A stretch of DNA of 64,000 nt from UBA1756 sp045130235 (GTDB lineage: Bacteria; Bacteroidota; Bacteroidia; Bacteroidales; WCHB1-69): positions 1 to 64,000 of the forward strand of contig JBGUPJ010000036.1 of assembly GCA_045130235.1 (NCBI GenBank), read 5' to 3'. Made by a program: the position numbers and the translations under genes. Positions 25,489-33,903 of the stretch are shown one piece after another (position 1 is the first letter of the stretch; every line of letters starts with the position of its first letter). The notes beneath the pieces are model-generated. The model was not told where the DNA came from, did not search any database, and saw only the letters and a program-made list of their open reading frames with translations.

Positions 25489-26568
25489 ATGGCAAAAGAA
25501 TTAAAATTAATGAAGGGTAACCAGGCCATTGCAGAGGCTGCTATCCGTTGCGGCTGCGATGGTTATTTCGGATATCCTATCACTCCTCAAAGTGAGGTTC
25601 TCGAGCATTTGATGGCCGAAAGACCCTACCTGACCACAGGTATGGTGGTGCTCCAGGCCGAAAGTGAGCTGGCCTCCATCAACATGGTGTATGCCGGCGC
25701 CGCTGCCGGAAAACGAGTGATGACCTCCTCATCCTCCCCGGGTTTCTCCCTCATGCAGGAAGGCCTCTCCTATATCGCCGGCGCTGAACTGCCCGCCCTC
25801 TGCGTCAACGTCGTTCGTGGCGGCCCAGGTCTCGGCACCATCCAGCCCTCACAGTCCGACTACTTCCAGACCACCAAGGGCGGCGGTCATGGCGACTATC
25901 GTCTGATCACCCTCGCCCCCGCCTCCGTGCAGGAAATGTACGACTTCGTGGAACTCGGCTTCGACCTCGCTTTCAAATATCGCAACCCCGTCGCCATCCT
26001 CTCCGATGGTGTCATCGGTCAGGTGATGGAAAAAGTGATGGTGGACGACTACAAGCCGCGTTGGACCAACGAGTACATCGAGAAGAACTGCCCGTGGGCT
26101 GCCACCGGACACCGTTCCACCGGCAAACACCGCATCGTCACTTCTCTTGAACTGGAAGCCCTCAAACAAGAGGCTATCAACGACCGCATCCAGGCCAAAT
26201 ATCGCAAATGCGAGGAAGAGGACGCCCGCTACGAAGCCATCCAGTGCGACGACGCTGAATATCTGTTCGTGGCTTACGGCTCCGCAGCCCGTATCTGCAT
26301 GAAGTCCATCGAGCTGGCCCGCGCCGAAGGCATCAAAGTAGGTCTCGTGCGCCCGATCACCCTGTGGCCCTTCCCGACCAAAGCCGTTGGCGAAATCGGC
26401 GGCCGCATGAAGAAGATCCTCAGCGTTGAAATGAACGCCGGTCAGATGATCGAAGACGTGAAACTCGCCGTTGGCTGCAACGTGCCCGTCGAGCACTACG
26501 GCCGCTACGGTGGCGTCATCCCGACCCCCGTCGAAATCTTCGATGCTTTGAAAAAAATGGTTAAATAA
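25489..26568 (+). CDS. vorB: 2-oxoacid:ferredoxin oxidoreductase, alpha subunit (VorB type)
   Basis: A 359-residue alpha subunit holding the pyrimidine-binding (domain I) and domain II parts of the thiamine diphosphate enzyme. Motifs are EAAIRCGCDGYFGYPITPQS (about 15-34), GLGTIQPSQSDYF and YGRYGGVIPTPVEI near the C-terminus. The sequence resembles proteins usually named 3-methyl-2-oxobutanoate dehydrogenase subunit VorB. Whether the true substrate is a branched-chain 2-oxoacid or 2-oxoglutarate cannot be settled here. In an anaerobe the enzyme makes acyl-CoA and reduced ferredoxin, or runs reductively. Confidence 0.9.
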   Translation: MAKELKLMKGNQAIAEAAIRCGCDGYFGYPITPQSEVLEHLMAERPYLTTGMVVLQAESELASINMVYAGAAAGKRVMTSSSSPGFSLMQEGLSYIAGAELPALCVNVVRGGPGLGTIQPSQSDYFQTTKGGGHGDYRLITLAPASVQEMYDFVELGFDLAFKYRNPVAILSDGVIGQVMEKVMVDDYKPRWTNEYIEKNCPWAATGHRSTGKHRIVTSLELEALKQEAINDRIQAKYRKCEEEDARYEAIQCDDAEYLFVAYGSAARICMKSIELARAEGIKVGLVRPITLWPFPTKAVGEIGGRMKKILSVEMNAGQMIEDVKLAVGCNVPVEHYGRYGGVIPTPVEIFDALKKMVK

Positions 26569-26585
26569 TTAAAGTACTTGAAATT

Positions 26586-27428
26586 ATGACAAGAGAAGAT
26601 ATCATCAAACCCGAAAACTTAGTGTACAAACGCACTCCGGTTCTCACGGATGCCATCATGCACTATTGCCCCGGCTGCGGTCACGGTGTGGTTCACAGAA
26701 TCATCGCCGAAGTGATCGAGGAGATGGGCATCCAGGACAATGTCGTGGGTATCTCACCCGTCGGCTGCTCCGTTCTGGCTTACAACTATTTCGACGTTGA
26801 CTTCGTGGAAGCCGCCCACGGTCGTGCACCGGCGTGCGCCTCCGCCATCAAGCGCCTCCGTCCCGAGACCTTCGTGTTCTCGTACCAGGGCGATGGTGAC
26901 TTGGCCTCCATCGGTTGCGCCGAAGTGATGCATGCCTGCAACCGCGGCGAGAACATCACCATGATCTTCATCAACAACGGTATCTACGGTATGACCGGCG
27001 GCCAGATGGCTCCCACCACCCTCGAGGGTATGGAGACCGTGACCTGCCCCTACGGCCGTGACCCCGAAATCATGGGACACACCATGCGCCTCACCGAAAT
27101 GCTGGCCCAGCTGCCCGGCACCTACTACGTGACCCGTCAGGCTGTCTATACACCCGCATTGGCCCGCAAGTGCAAACGCGCCATCCGTCAGGCCTTCGAG
27201 AACCAGAAGCTCAACAAGGGCGTCTCCTTCGTGGAGGTGACCTCCAACTGCAACTCCGGCTGGAAGATGACCCCCGTACAGGCCAACAAGTGGATGGAAG
27301 AGAACACCCTCAAATACTTCCCGCTCGGCGATATGAAGGTGGACGGCAAGTTCGACCCGAATTTCGTACAGCGCGTGGCCACTTTCGACCAACCCAATGA
27401 AACCCGTTTCTCATTGAGAAGTAAATAA
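26586..27428 (+). CDS. 2-oxoacid:ferredoxin oxidoreductase, beta (thiamine diphosphate-binding) subunit
   Basis: A 280-residue catalytic subunit. Cofactor-binding motifs are YCPGCGHGVVHRI (about 28-40), the GDGD-LASIGCAEVMHA block with the metal ligands, and INNGIYGMTGGQMAPTT. It carries out thiamine diphosphate-dependent decarboxylation of the 2-oxoacid. The gap to the alpha gene is 17 bp and to the gamma gene 20 bp. Confidence 0.93.
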   Translation: MTREDIIKPENLVYKRTPVLTDAIMHYCPGCGHGVVHRIIAEVIEEMGIQDNVVGISPVGCSVLAYNYFDVDFVEAAHGRAPACASAIKRLRPETFVFSYQGDGDLASIGCAEVMHACNRGENITMIFINNGIYGMTGGQMAPTTLEGMETVTCPYGRDPEIMGHTMRLTEMLAQLPGTYYVTRQAVYTPALARKCKRAIRQAFENQKLNKGVSFVEVTSNCNSGWKMTPVQANKWMEENTLKYFPLGDMKVDGKFDPNFVQRVATFDQPNETRFSLRSK

Positions 27429-27448
27429 TAACCTTAAATTCAAAAACA

Positions 27449-28000
27449 ATGACAGAAGAAATTATTATAGCAGGCTTCGGCGGCCAGGGCGTACTCTCAA
27501 TGGGTAAGATTTTGGCATACGCCGGCATCATGCAGGACAAGGAGGTCAGCTGGCTTCCCTCCTATGGCCCGGAAATGCGTGGCGGCACCTCCAATGTCAC
27601 GGTTATTTTGAGCGACGAGCGTATCTGCTCCCCCTACCTTAACCAGTTCGACACCGCCATCATCCTCAACCAGCAGTCTATGGACAAGTTCGAGTCAGCA
27701 GTGAAACCTGGCGGTTTGCTGATTTACGACCCGAACGGAATTTCCCACCACCCCACCCGCAAAGATATCAACATCTATCAGGTGGCCGCTGCCGACAAGG
27801 CCAGCGAGCTGGGTATCTCCAAGCTGTTCAACATGATTATCCTCGGCGGTTTCCTCAAGGTGAAACCCCTTGTCACTCCTGAAATGCTCCACAAGGGTTT
27901 GGAAAAATCCCTTCCGGAACGTCACCATCACCTCATCCCCAAGAACGAAGAGGCAGTGGAGATCGGCAAGGGCCTGTTGAAACCCTATCACACCCTGTAA
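27449..28000 (+). CDS. 2-oxoacid:ferredoxin oxidoreductase, gamma subunit
   Basis: A 183-residue gamma subunit, the CoA-binding part in this family. Hallmarks are IIIAGFGGQGVLSMGKILAY at the N-terminus and SWLPSYGPEMRGGTSNVTVI. It is the last gene of the operon and is followed by a strong terminator at 28024-28057. Confidence 0.92.
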   Translation: MTEEIIIAGFGGQGVLSMGKILAYAGIMQDKEVSWLPSYGPEMRGGTSNVTVILSDERICSPYLNQFDTAIILNQQSMDKFESAVKPGGLLIYDPNGISHHPTRKDINIYQVAAADKASELGISKLFNMIILGGFLKVKPLVTPEMLHKGLEKSLPERHHHLIPKNEEAVEIGKGLLKPYHTL

Positions 28001-28023
28001 TCGCTCCGACGGTTACAGACACG

Positions 28024-28057
28024 AAGAAACGGCGAGCCGCAAGGTTCGCCGTTTCTT
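28024..28057 (+). terminator. Terminator of the 2-oxoacid oxidoreductase operon
   Basis: A perfect 12-bp stem (AAGAAACGGCGA / TCGCCGTTTCTT, arms 28024-28035 and 28046-28057) with a 10-nt loop, followed by a T-rich tail (ATTTTG). Confidence 0.85.
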
Positions 28058-28126
28058 TATTTTGTAAAAAACTAAAACTTAGAGAGTTAAATAATGTGTC
28101 ATCACATTTTCGGCCATAAAATCATT

Positions 28127-28157
28127 AAAAAAATCACATTTTCGAAAATGGTGCGGG
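28127..28157 (-). repeat. Hairpin repeat (CATTTTCGAAAATG) with A/T run, copy 1
   Basis: The segment AAAAAAATCACATTTTCGAA onward recurs at 31166-31197 with one main mismatch. It contains the perfect palindrome CATTTTCGAAAATG and, on the minus strand, a T7 run after it. It could terminate minus-strand transcripts coming from the gene at 28374. A shorter piece (ATCACATTTTCG) is also present at 28101-28112. Confidence 0.6.
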
Positions 28158-28160
28158 GTT

Positions 28161-28299
28161 TTATTTGGGCGGCCCGGCTCCCTGCGGTCGCCGTCGGGCT
28201 ATCCGCTGTACTTCGCTTCGCTCGTGCCGCTCCTATCCCTGCCGCGACCGAACCTCGGGGCGGGGTCGGTATAATCCATTCTGCCACGGGGGTACGGGC
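28161..28299 (+). repeat. Dispersed 139-bp GC-rich repeat, copy 2
   Basis: Inverted copy of 3611-3748, differing by a few substitutions and one inserted base. Together with the hairpin repeat it fills the 373-bp gap 28001-28373. No gene is present in this gap. Confidence 0.85.
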
Positions 28300-28373
28300 A
28301 TCCCCACCGCCGCCTTGCAAATTCCAACGTGAAGAAATCGGGCGGAGCGAGCGTGAAAAACGATATTACTTAG

Positions 28374-31001
28374 CTATTCGCTAATGATGGTAAGCGAACC
28401 GTGATACTCCACAGCACGGGTGAAGCCTTCATAACGGAAGGTGAAGTAGAACACCCCGTCGCTCAAGCCAGCGGCTGTGAATCCCTGCTCCGCATTGTAA
28501 ATCACGCCGTCCTTCTCGTATGTACGGTAATCATTGCACTCATACACTTTTTTGCCCCACCGGTTGTATATGGTCAGATTGTTGTGCAGGTCAGGATTCA
28601 GATTCTTGATGGCAAACACATCGTTGATATTGTCGCCGTTGGGGGTCAGCACATTCGGGAAAACAAGGTCGTCCTCCACATAAACGGTATGTTCCATTGT
28701 GGACGAACAGCCCATGTACTCCAACGAAAGCGTCACGATGAACTCGCCCCAACTGCCGTAGGTATGTGAAATCATATACTCAGTGGTGCTTTCGGTATTT
28801 CCATCTCCGAAATCCCAATTCCAAACGAACGGATCATTGACAGGCATCTGTGAAATATCAGTAAGATTAACGAATTGTATATCAGTTGCTTCTGATAAAA
28901 AAATCCTTTCAGGCTGCGGTACAAAATCAACCGTCGGCAAAGAGATGATGTTCAAATCCAACTCCGAAATACTGTCACAACCGAACGCATTGGTCAGATT
29001 CTGCGTATAGACAAAATCCCCCACGATATTGCTCTCCGCTTCCGAAACGACAAATCCGTACTGGTTATATCCGGTCCCCTGACAAATCGTGTCCTTGATC
29101 ACCTCATGCTGGACGGGCAAAACAGTCAATGTGAGTGTTACAATGCTATCACATCCATTAACACTCAATTCATTATGAACATAAACATGCTCCCCTACCT
29201 CGGTTGTATCGGTGTTAATGACAAAGCCGTCTTGGTTGTAAACGTTCCCTGTGCAAACTTCGCCCTCAAGCTGAATGTCGTAAAGCGGCGCGACGGTCAG
29301 ATGCAGCTCCATCACCGAATCGCAATCGGAGCCGCTGAACAAAGTGTCGAGATAGATGCCTGCCTCGGAAATTTCGGTTCCATAGAAATCATAACTTTCA
29401 CCTTCACAAATGGTTGCATAAATCGGAATCGGATCCATCGGAGGCACATTGATGGTTTGGTAGAGGGTGTCATAACTTGTACCGTAGCAGTTGTTGCCCT
29501 CGCGTTCCACCACCACCATAAGCGGATAGCTGCCCGGACTAGTATAAGTATGCTGAACCGGACATCCCGCCAAGGAATCGCCATCGCCAAAGAACCAAAT
29601 CATATTGTCGTAAGCATAATTGAGCAACAAATAGAAATCGATAGGATGGTTCATGCAATAGAGTTGATTTAGGGGGATATCAACCGTATTTATTTCATTC
29701 ACAAACATTTGTGTATTCAAATCCATCGTACTGGAGCCGACGGAATAGGCATAGGAAGTCACATCGTACAAGCCATAGACGTGGGCGATGAAACCGCTGT
29801 CGCTCTCCAGTGTATGGGTGTTGTGCGTGATGTTCATGCGGGCATAGGAATAAGCCGGATTGCTTGGCAACGCGATGAAATTGGAGGAGATGTTCGCTCC
29901 GTCCAGCGTAACGGAGCCCACGTTGGTGGTGGGAGTGACCACATTGACATAGTGGTTGGTTGTGGTGCCCCCATACTCGTAGGTGCCGAATGTGATTTTG
30001 CCGACTCTCTGCTCAATCGGGGTGATGATGACCATGGAGGGGTCGCCAGCAGTGCCACCGCACGACTGGCCGACCAGATAGAGGAAAGTGGTTGCCGGGC
30101 CGCTGGTCTCAATATAGGAGGCGTCCTGCGATGAGGTGAGCATAAACTCGTAGGTCGCGCCGGCAGCCAGCGTGGTGACGAGGTTGCCGTCAACGCGAAC
30201 GGTGGTATTGTTGTTGAGTGCCGTCACACGGACCTGGTCTTTGGTGCGCCCAAAGGAAGAGGTCACAACGAATTTGGTCCCCCAATAAGCGGTAGGCACC
30301 ATCTGTTCGTAAATATGGTCGCAATAGGTGCAACCGGCGGGCACATTCGCGCATTTGTTGCCAGCATAAACGGCTATTTTCTTGCAGTCGTCGGCGATGA
30401 TGGTGGAACCCGAGAAATCGTCATAAGCGCTCTGCGTCTGGAGCTGGTAGCATTGTCCCGGCTGCAAAGTGATCGAAAATGTGGAATTGGCCGAATGTCC
30501 GGAGGAGGTAGCCGCCGTGGGGGTTATATTCACAATTGTGTTGGGTTCGGTTCCCACGACCATCATAGAACTGCCGTTAAGGTTTGTCTGATAGGTCTGA
30601 ACGACGTATTCGTTGGTCAGGGCGTCGGTTGGAAGGATATTGGCGCCATCAAAAGAGGCGTTCTTGTAATTCATGGAAAAGACGGAGATGGTATCGGTTG
30701 CCACGATATGGCAACCCAAATTGGCCACGGTGCCGAAGGCGGTCATATAGGCCTGGGCCAAGGGAATGACAACATCGATACGTCCGTTTGCCGGAACAGA
30801 GAAAGAGGTTGACCAGTTGGTGGAGGGATTGGTGACGGTACCGGTACAGGCATGTTCGGCGGAAATGATCAGCGCCGTTTCCGTCGGGGTGGAGTTGTTG
30901 GTCATGAATGAGAACCAGAAATCGGTGCCCTGCGTGGATGAATTTTGCGCAAAGCAAGAGACGGTAAAGACCAAACTTAAAAAGAATAATAGTTTTCTCA
31001 T
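28374..31001 (-). CDS. Large secreted protein with IgGFc-binding-like domain, PKD domain and T9SS type B domain
   Basis: An 875-residue exported protein. The signal peptide is MRKLLFFLSLVFTVSCFA, then STQGTDFWFSFMTN opens an IgGFc-binding-type N-terminal domain (to about residue 340). A PKD-like segment with WFFGDGDSLAGCPVQHTYTS follows, then two copies of a module with 'ICEG..Y...G' and 'CDSIVTLTLTV'. Next come a second PKD (WNWDFGDGNTESTTEYMISH) and a C-terminal gliding-motility-associated domain (VFPNVLTPNGDNINDVF, IYNRWGKKVYEC). The latter is the T9SS type B sorting signal, so the protein should reach the cell surface. An adhesin or matrix-binding role is inferred. A TATTTTTG -7 box lies at 31066-31073 (minus strand). 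Confidence 0.88.
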   Translation of the reverse strand: MRKLLFFLSLVFTVSCFAQNSSTQGTDFWFSFMTNNSTPTETALIISAEHACTGTVTNPSTNWSTSFSVPANGRIDVVIPLAQAYMTAFGTVANLGCHIVATDTISVFSMNYKNASFDGANILPTDALTNEYVVQTYQTNLNGSSMMVVGTEPNTIVNITPTAATSSGHSANSTFSITLQPGQCYQLQTQSAYDDFSGSTIIADDCKKIAVYAGNKCANVPAGCTYCDHIYEQMVPTAYWGTKFVVTSSFGRTKDQVRVTALNNNTTVRVDGNLVTTLAAGATYEFMLTSSQDASYIETSGPATTFLYLVGQSCGGTAGDPSMVIITPIEQRVGKITFGTYEYGGTTTNHYVNVVTPTTNVGSVTLDGANISSNFIALPSNPAYSYARMNITHNTHTLESDSGFIAHVYGLYDVTSYAYSVGSSTMDLNTQMFVNEINTVDIPLNQLYCMNHPIDFYLLLNYAYDNMIWFFGDGDSLAGCPVQHTYTSPGSYPLMVVVEREGNNCYGTSYDTLYQTINVPPMDPIPIYATICEGESYDFYGTEISEAGIYLDTLFSGSDCDSVMELHLTVAPLYDIQLEGEVCTGNVYNQDGFVINTDTTEVGEHVYVHNELSVNGCDSIVTLTLTVLPVQHEVIKDTICQGTGYNQYGFVVSEAESNIVGDFVYTQNLTNAFGCDSISELDLNIISLPTVDFVPQPERIFLSEATDIQFVNLTDISQMPVNDPFVWNWDFGDGNTESTTEYMISHTYGSWGEFIVTLSLEYMGCSSTMEHTVYVEDDLVFPNVLTPNGDNINDVFAIKNLNPDLHNNLTIYNRWGKKVYECNDYRTYEKDGVIYNAEQGFTAAGLSDGVFYFTFRYEGFTRAVEYHGSLTIISE

Positions 31002-31065
31002 CTTGAACTATGATTAAAAAAGAGACGTCGCTACGTTATTAGGCGCAATTTCTACAAAGATGCTG

Positions 31066-31073
31066 CAAAAATA
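31066..31073 (-). promoter_or_regulatory. -7 box (TATTTTTG) for the large T9SS type B protein
   Basis: TATTTTTG on the minus strand, 65 bp before the start codon. It fits the phylum consensus. Confidence 0.45.
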
Positions 31074-31165
31074 ATTGTTTTTTCAAAAATTGCAATGATT
31101 TTCAAAATTGTTTTCTATATGTTCAAGCAGTAGAGACACGATTCTTTGCGTCTCCACAGTCCATC

Positions 31166-31197
31166 AAAAAAAATCACATTTTCGGAAATGGTGCGGG
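31166..31197 (-). repeat. Hairpin repeat with A/T run, copy 2
   Basis: Same orientation and nearly the same sequence as 28127-28157 (palindrome slightly degraded to CATTTTCGGAAATG). It lies between two divergent genes. Confidence 0.6.
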
Positions 31198-31224
31198 CGG
31201 TTTTGTAAAAATCTCAAAAAATTG

Positions 31225-31232
31225 TATTTTTG
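31225..31232 (+). promoter_or_regulatory. -7 box (TATTTTTG) for the lipoprotein at 31255
   Basis: TATTTTTG, 22 bp before ATG 31255. It supports that start instead of the longer open frame. Confidence 0.5.
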
Positions 31233-31254
31233 CCCGCATTTATACAGAAACCCC

Positions 31255-32130
31255 ATGCCGAAGCAACTGTTTCTATTTCTGACAATTACAACAATTATAC
31301 TCCTTAGCGGATGCTCATCCAAAAGCGATGGAACCGACGAAAAAGCCGTCCCAGCCGCCAACCGCACCAGCCTGCACGAAAGCCACCTCCTCGGCGAAGT
31401 GAAGTCCGTGACCGACACCAAGTATATGGTCCTCCCCTTCCCCGACGGCCACGACTCGCTGGTCTTCTTCTCCACCAAATACGATACCTACAACCCAAAT
31501 GGTTGGCTCTCAGGCACTGTGATGACCAACGCTGAAGGAGACACGCTCTATGTGATGAAAGCAACTTTTGACGCAAAAGGGCACATCACTCTTAACGAGT
31601 TTTTTGATAGCGAAGGTAACAGAAGAGAATACACTGAATATCAATACGATAATAAAGGATATCGCATAAAAGAGAGACGCTATCTCAACGACTCACTCGC
31701 CCACGAACACATCTGCACCAACGACCCCCATGGCAATCCAGAGCGAATCACCGTGAACCAAGGTGGCGACACCTATTATATGAATTACACCAACGACAAT
31801 AACGGTCTGCCGGTACGCATCGACTGGGTGTCTCCCAGAATGGGACAAGAATCTTATCAGCAGAACACCATCGAATACGACCAGAAAGGAAATATCATCA
31901 ACCGCTCCGCCACCCTCAACGGCCGCAATGTGGAATTCTACCATGCACAGTACAACGATAAAGGGCACCTCCTCAAAGAAATCTACCAATGCTCAGAACC
32001 CACTCGCTTGGAAGAGGTGGTGACCGAATACTCAAAACACGACTCCCACGGCAACTGGACTCACCAAGAAAACACCAAAAATCAACAACGTCATTTTGTT
32101 ATAGAAAGAAAAATCGAATACTATCATTAA
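31255..32130 (+). CDS. Lipoprotein with YD/RHS-like short repeats
   Basis: A 291-residue protein with a lipoprotein signal peptide (MPKQLFLFLTITTIILLSGC, Cys20). The mature region has several Tyr/Asp-rich units of the YD-repeat kind (TYNPNGWLSG, TFDAKGHITLNEFF, YQYDNKGYRIKERRY, IEYDQKGNIIN, QYNDKGHLLKEIYQ). The RHS core cage and toxin end are absent; such short YD lipoproteins are common in Bacteroidota and have no known role. ATG 31255 is preferred because the longer frame crosses the promoter. DUF5606 starts 19 bp downstream. Confidence 0.75.
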   Translation: MPKQLFLFLTITTIILLSGCSSKSDGTDEKAVPAANRTSLHESHLLGEVKSVTDTKYMVLPFPDGHDSLVFFSTKYDTYNPNGWLSGTVMTNAEGDTLYVMKATFDAKGHITLNEFFDSEGNRREYTEYQYDNKGYRIKERRYLNDSLAHEHICTNDPHGNPERITVNQGGDTYYMNYTNDNNGLPVRIDWVSPRMGQESYQQNTIEYDQKGNIINRSATLNGRNVEFYHAQYNDKGHLLKEIYQCSEPTRLEEVVTEYSKHDSHGNWTHQENTKNQQRHFVIERKIEYYH

Positions 32131-32149
32131 CCATTAATAATTGAAGAAA

Positions 32150-32587
32150 ATGGATTTAAGCAAAATTTTATCAATCACCGGAAAAAGCGGTCTTTACAAA
32201 CTGATTAGCAGAGGCAACAACAATTTTATCGTCGAATCATTGGCCGATGGCAAACGTTTCCCGGCCTTCTCCCATGACGGCGTAGCCAACTTGGAAAACA
32301 TCTCCATCTTCACTGAGGAGGAGGACGTTTCCCTCGAATCAGTTTTCGTTTCTATGTATAAAAAAGAGAACGGCCAGCACTGCAATGTGAGCCTCACCGA
32401 CGGCAACGCCATGAAGGCCTACTTCGCCGAAGTGCTGCCCAACTACGACCGCGAGCGCGTGTATGTCTCCAACATCAAGAAGGTGATTGCTTGGTATAAC
32501 CAATTGATTGATCACAATTTGATTGATTTGGAAGAGAAGAAAGAAGAGGGCGCAAGCGAGGAGACTCCTAAAACCGACGCTGAATAA
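32150..32587 (+). CDS. DUF5606 family protein
   Basis: A 145-residue protein conserved across Bacteroidota. It starts MDLSKILSITGKSGLYKLIS, which matches the DUF5606 opening, and contains VESLADGKRFPAF and an acidic C-terminal tail. A TTG codon three codons upstream is an alternative start. Function unknown; it has an SH3-like N-terminal region by analogy with the family. It lies between the YD lipoprotein and the polysaccharide deacetylase on the same strand, 9 bp before the latter. Confidence 0.88.
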   Translation: MDLSKILSITGKSGLYKLISRGNNNFIVESLADGKRFPAFSHDGVANLENISIFTEEEDVSLESVFVSMYKKENGQHCNVSLTDGNAMKAYFAEVLPNYDRERVYVSNIKKVIAWYNQLIDHNLIDLEEKKEEGASEETPKTDAE

Positions 32588-32596
32588 TTTTTCAGG

Positions 32597-33901
32597 ATGC
32601 GCCTCACCGATAACGCCATCCGATACACCATAAGCCACCTCCTCAGGGTGGCTTTTCCGCATTCTACCCCCGACATCCGCATCGAAGAAGAGAAGGCTGT
32701 TGCACAGGTGGAAGGTGTTGATATTCACTTTTTTATAATGGATGAAAAAACTGCCGACACCCTGACGGCAGGCACTCTTTCCCTCCAGTCGGTCACCTTG
32801 CCGTTCGGTGTGCAGGTACCACTCTACCAGCAACCCGACACCGACCAGCCGTATCGTTGCGACGGTAATGCGCTCGTGCTGCAGTGCGACCTCGTCACGC
32901 TGCCCTTTCTGCTGCTGTCGCGCTGGGAGGAATATCAGGAAGGGAATGCCCGCGACGTGCACGGCCGCTTCTGCTTCGCCGGCAGTCTGAACGAGCGGTA
33001 CGGCTGCATCGACCTGCCCGTCGCCGACTTCTACGGCCTCCTGCTCCGCAGCTGGGTGGTGGCCGCTCACCCCGACCTCCACGTACAGCCGCGCACCCCC
33101 CGCTGCATCAGCACCCACGATGTGGATCTGATTCAGCGATTCGGCGGATGGCTACAGAATGTTCGCACCCTGTTTGCCGACCTCATCAAGTATCACTCTA
33201 TCAAGCTGTTCCGCCAGTCCAACCGCCAATGTCGTGCCGCACGGAAAGATCGCAACACCGACCCGCTGCTGCAGGCTTGTCTGCGGCTGCGACTGTACGA
33301 CAAGGAACGCCAGCACGAGAGCCTCTTCTTCATCAAGGCGCAACAGAAGGGCGAGTACGACTGCGGCTACGACATCCGAAGCCAGGAGGCGGCATTTCTT
33401 GTCGGCAAGCTCCGCGACATGGGAGCGGACATCGGGCTGCACGGCGGGTTGCATGCCGCCTACGACGCCCGTCTGCTCGCCGCCGAGAAACAGCGGTTGG
33501 AGGAGGTGATGGGTGGTACCATCACCTCCGGCCGCCAGCACTACCTGCGGTTTCATCCGCTGCAAACCCAGCGGGCGTGGCAGCATTGCGGCCTCACCGA
33601 CGACTACACGCTCGGATTCGCCGAGCGCGAGGGCTTCCGCTGCGGCACCTGTCACCCCTATCCGCTCTACGACCTCGTAAACGATTGTGAAACAACGGTT
33701 ATCGAACACCCGCTTATCGCCATGGACATGACCTTCATCGCTTATCGGAAGATGCAGCCGGGGGCGGCTTTGGACAGCATCCAGCGGCTGCGGCATACCT
33801 GCGAGCAGGCCGAGGGCGACTTCGTGCTGCTGTGGCACAATACCACCGTGGGGCGCAACAGCGAACAGTGGTTCCAACAAGTTTTCTGCAATATCGAGTA
33901 A
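32597..33901 (+). CDS. Polysaccharide deacetylase family protein (DUF7033 N-terminal domain)
   Basis: A 434-residue protein without signal peptide. Residues about 1-160 form the DUF7033-type domain. The catalytic NodB-like part begins at PRCISTHDVDLIQRFGGWLQ (about 173-192), whose THDVD motif supplies the metal-binding residues. Further motifs are DIGLHGGLHAAYD and HYLRFHPLQTQRAW. Such proteins probably remove acetyl groups from a surface polysaccharide. It is followed by rlmN with only 2 bp between stop and start, so translation is probably coupled. Confidence 0.85.
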   Translation: MRLTDNAIRYTISHLLRVAFPHSTPDIRIEEEKAVAQVEGVDIHFFIMDEKTADTLTAGTLSLQSVTLPFGVQVPLYQQPDTDQPYRCDGNALVLQCDLVTLPFLLLSRWEEYQEGNARDVHGRFCFAGSLNERYGCIDLPVADFYGLLLRSWVVAAHPDLHVQPRTPRCISTHDVDLIQRFGGWLQNVRTLFADLIKYHSIKLFRQSNRQCRAARKDRNTDPLLQACLRLRLYDKERQHESLFFIKAQQKGEYDCGYDIRSQEAAFLVGKLRDMGADIGLHGGLHAAYDARLLAAEKQRLEEVMGGTITSGRQHYLRFHPLQTQRAWQHCGLTDDYTLGFAEREGFRCGTCHPYPLYDLVNDCETTVIEHPLIAMDMTFIAYRKMQPGAALDSIQRLRHTCEQAEGDFVLLWHNTTVGRNSEQWFQQVFCNIE

Positions 33902-33903
33902 AA

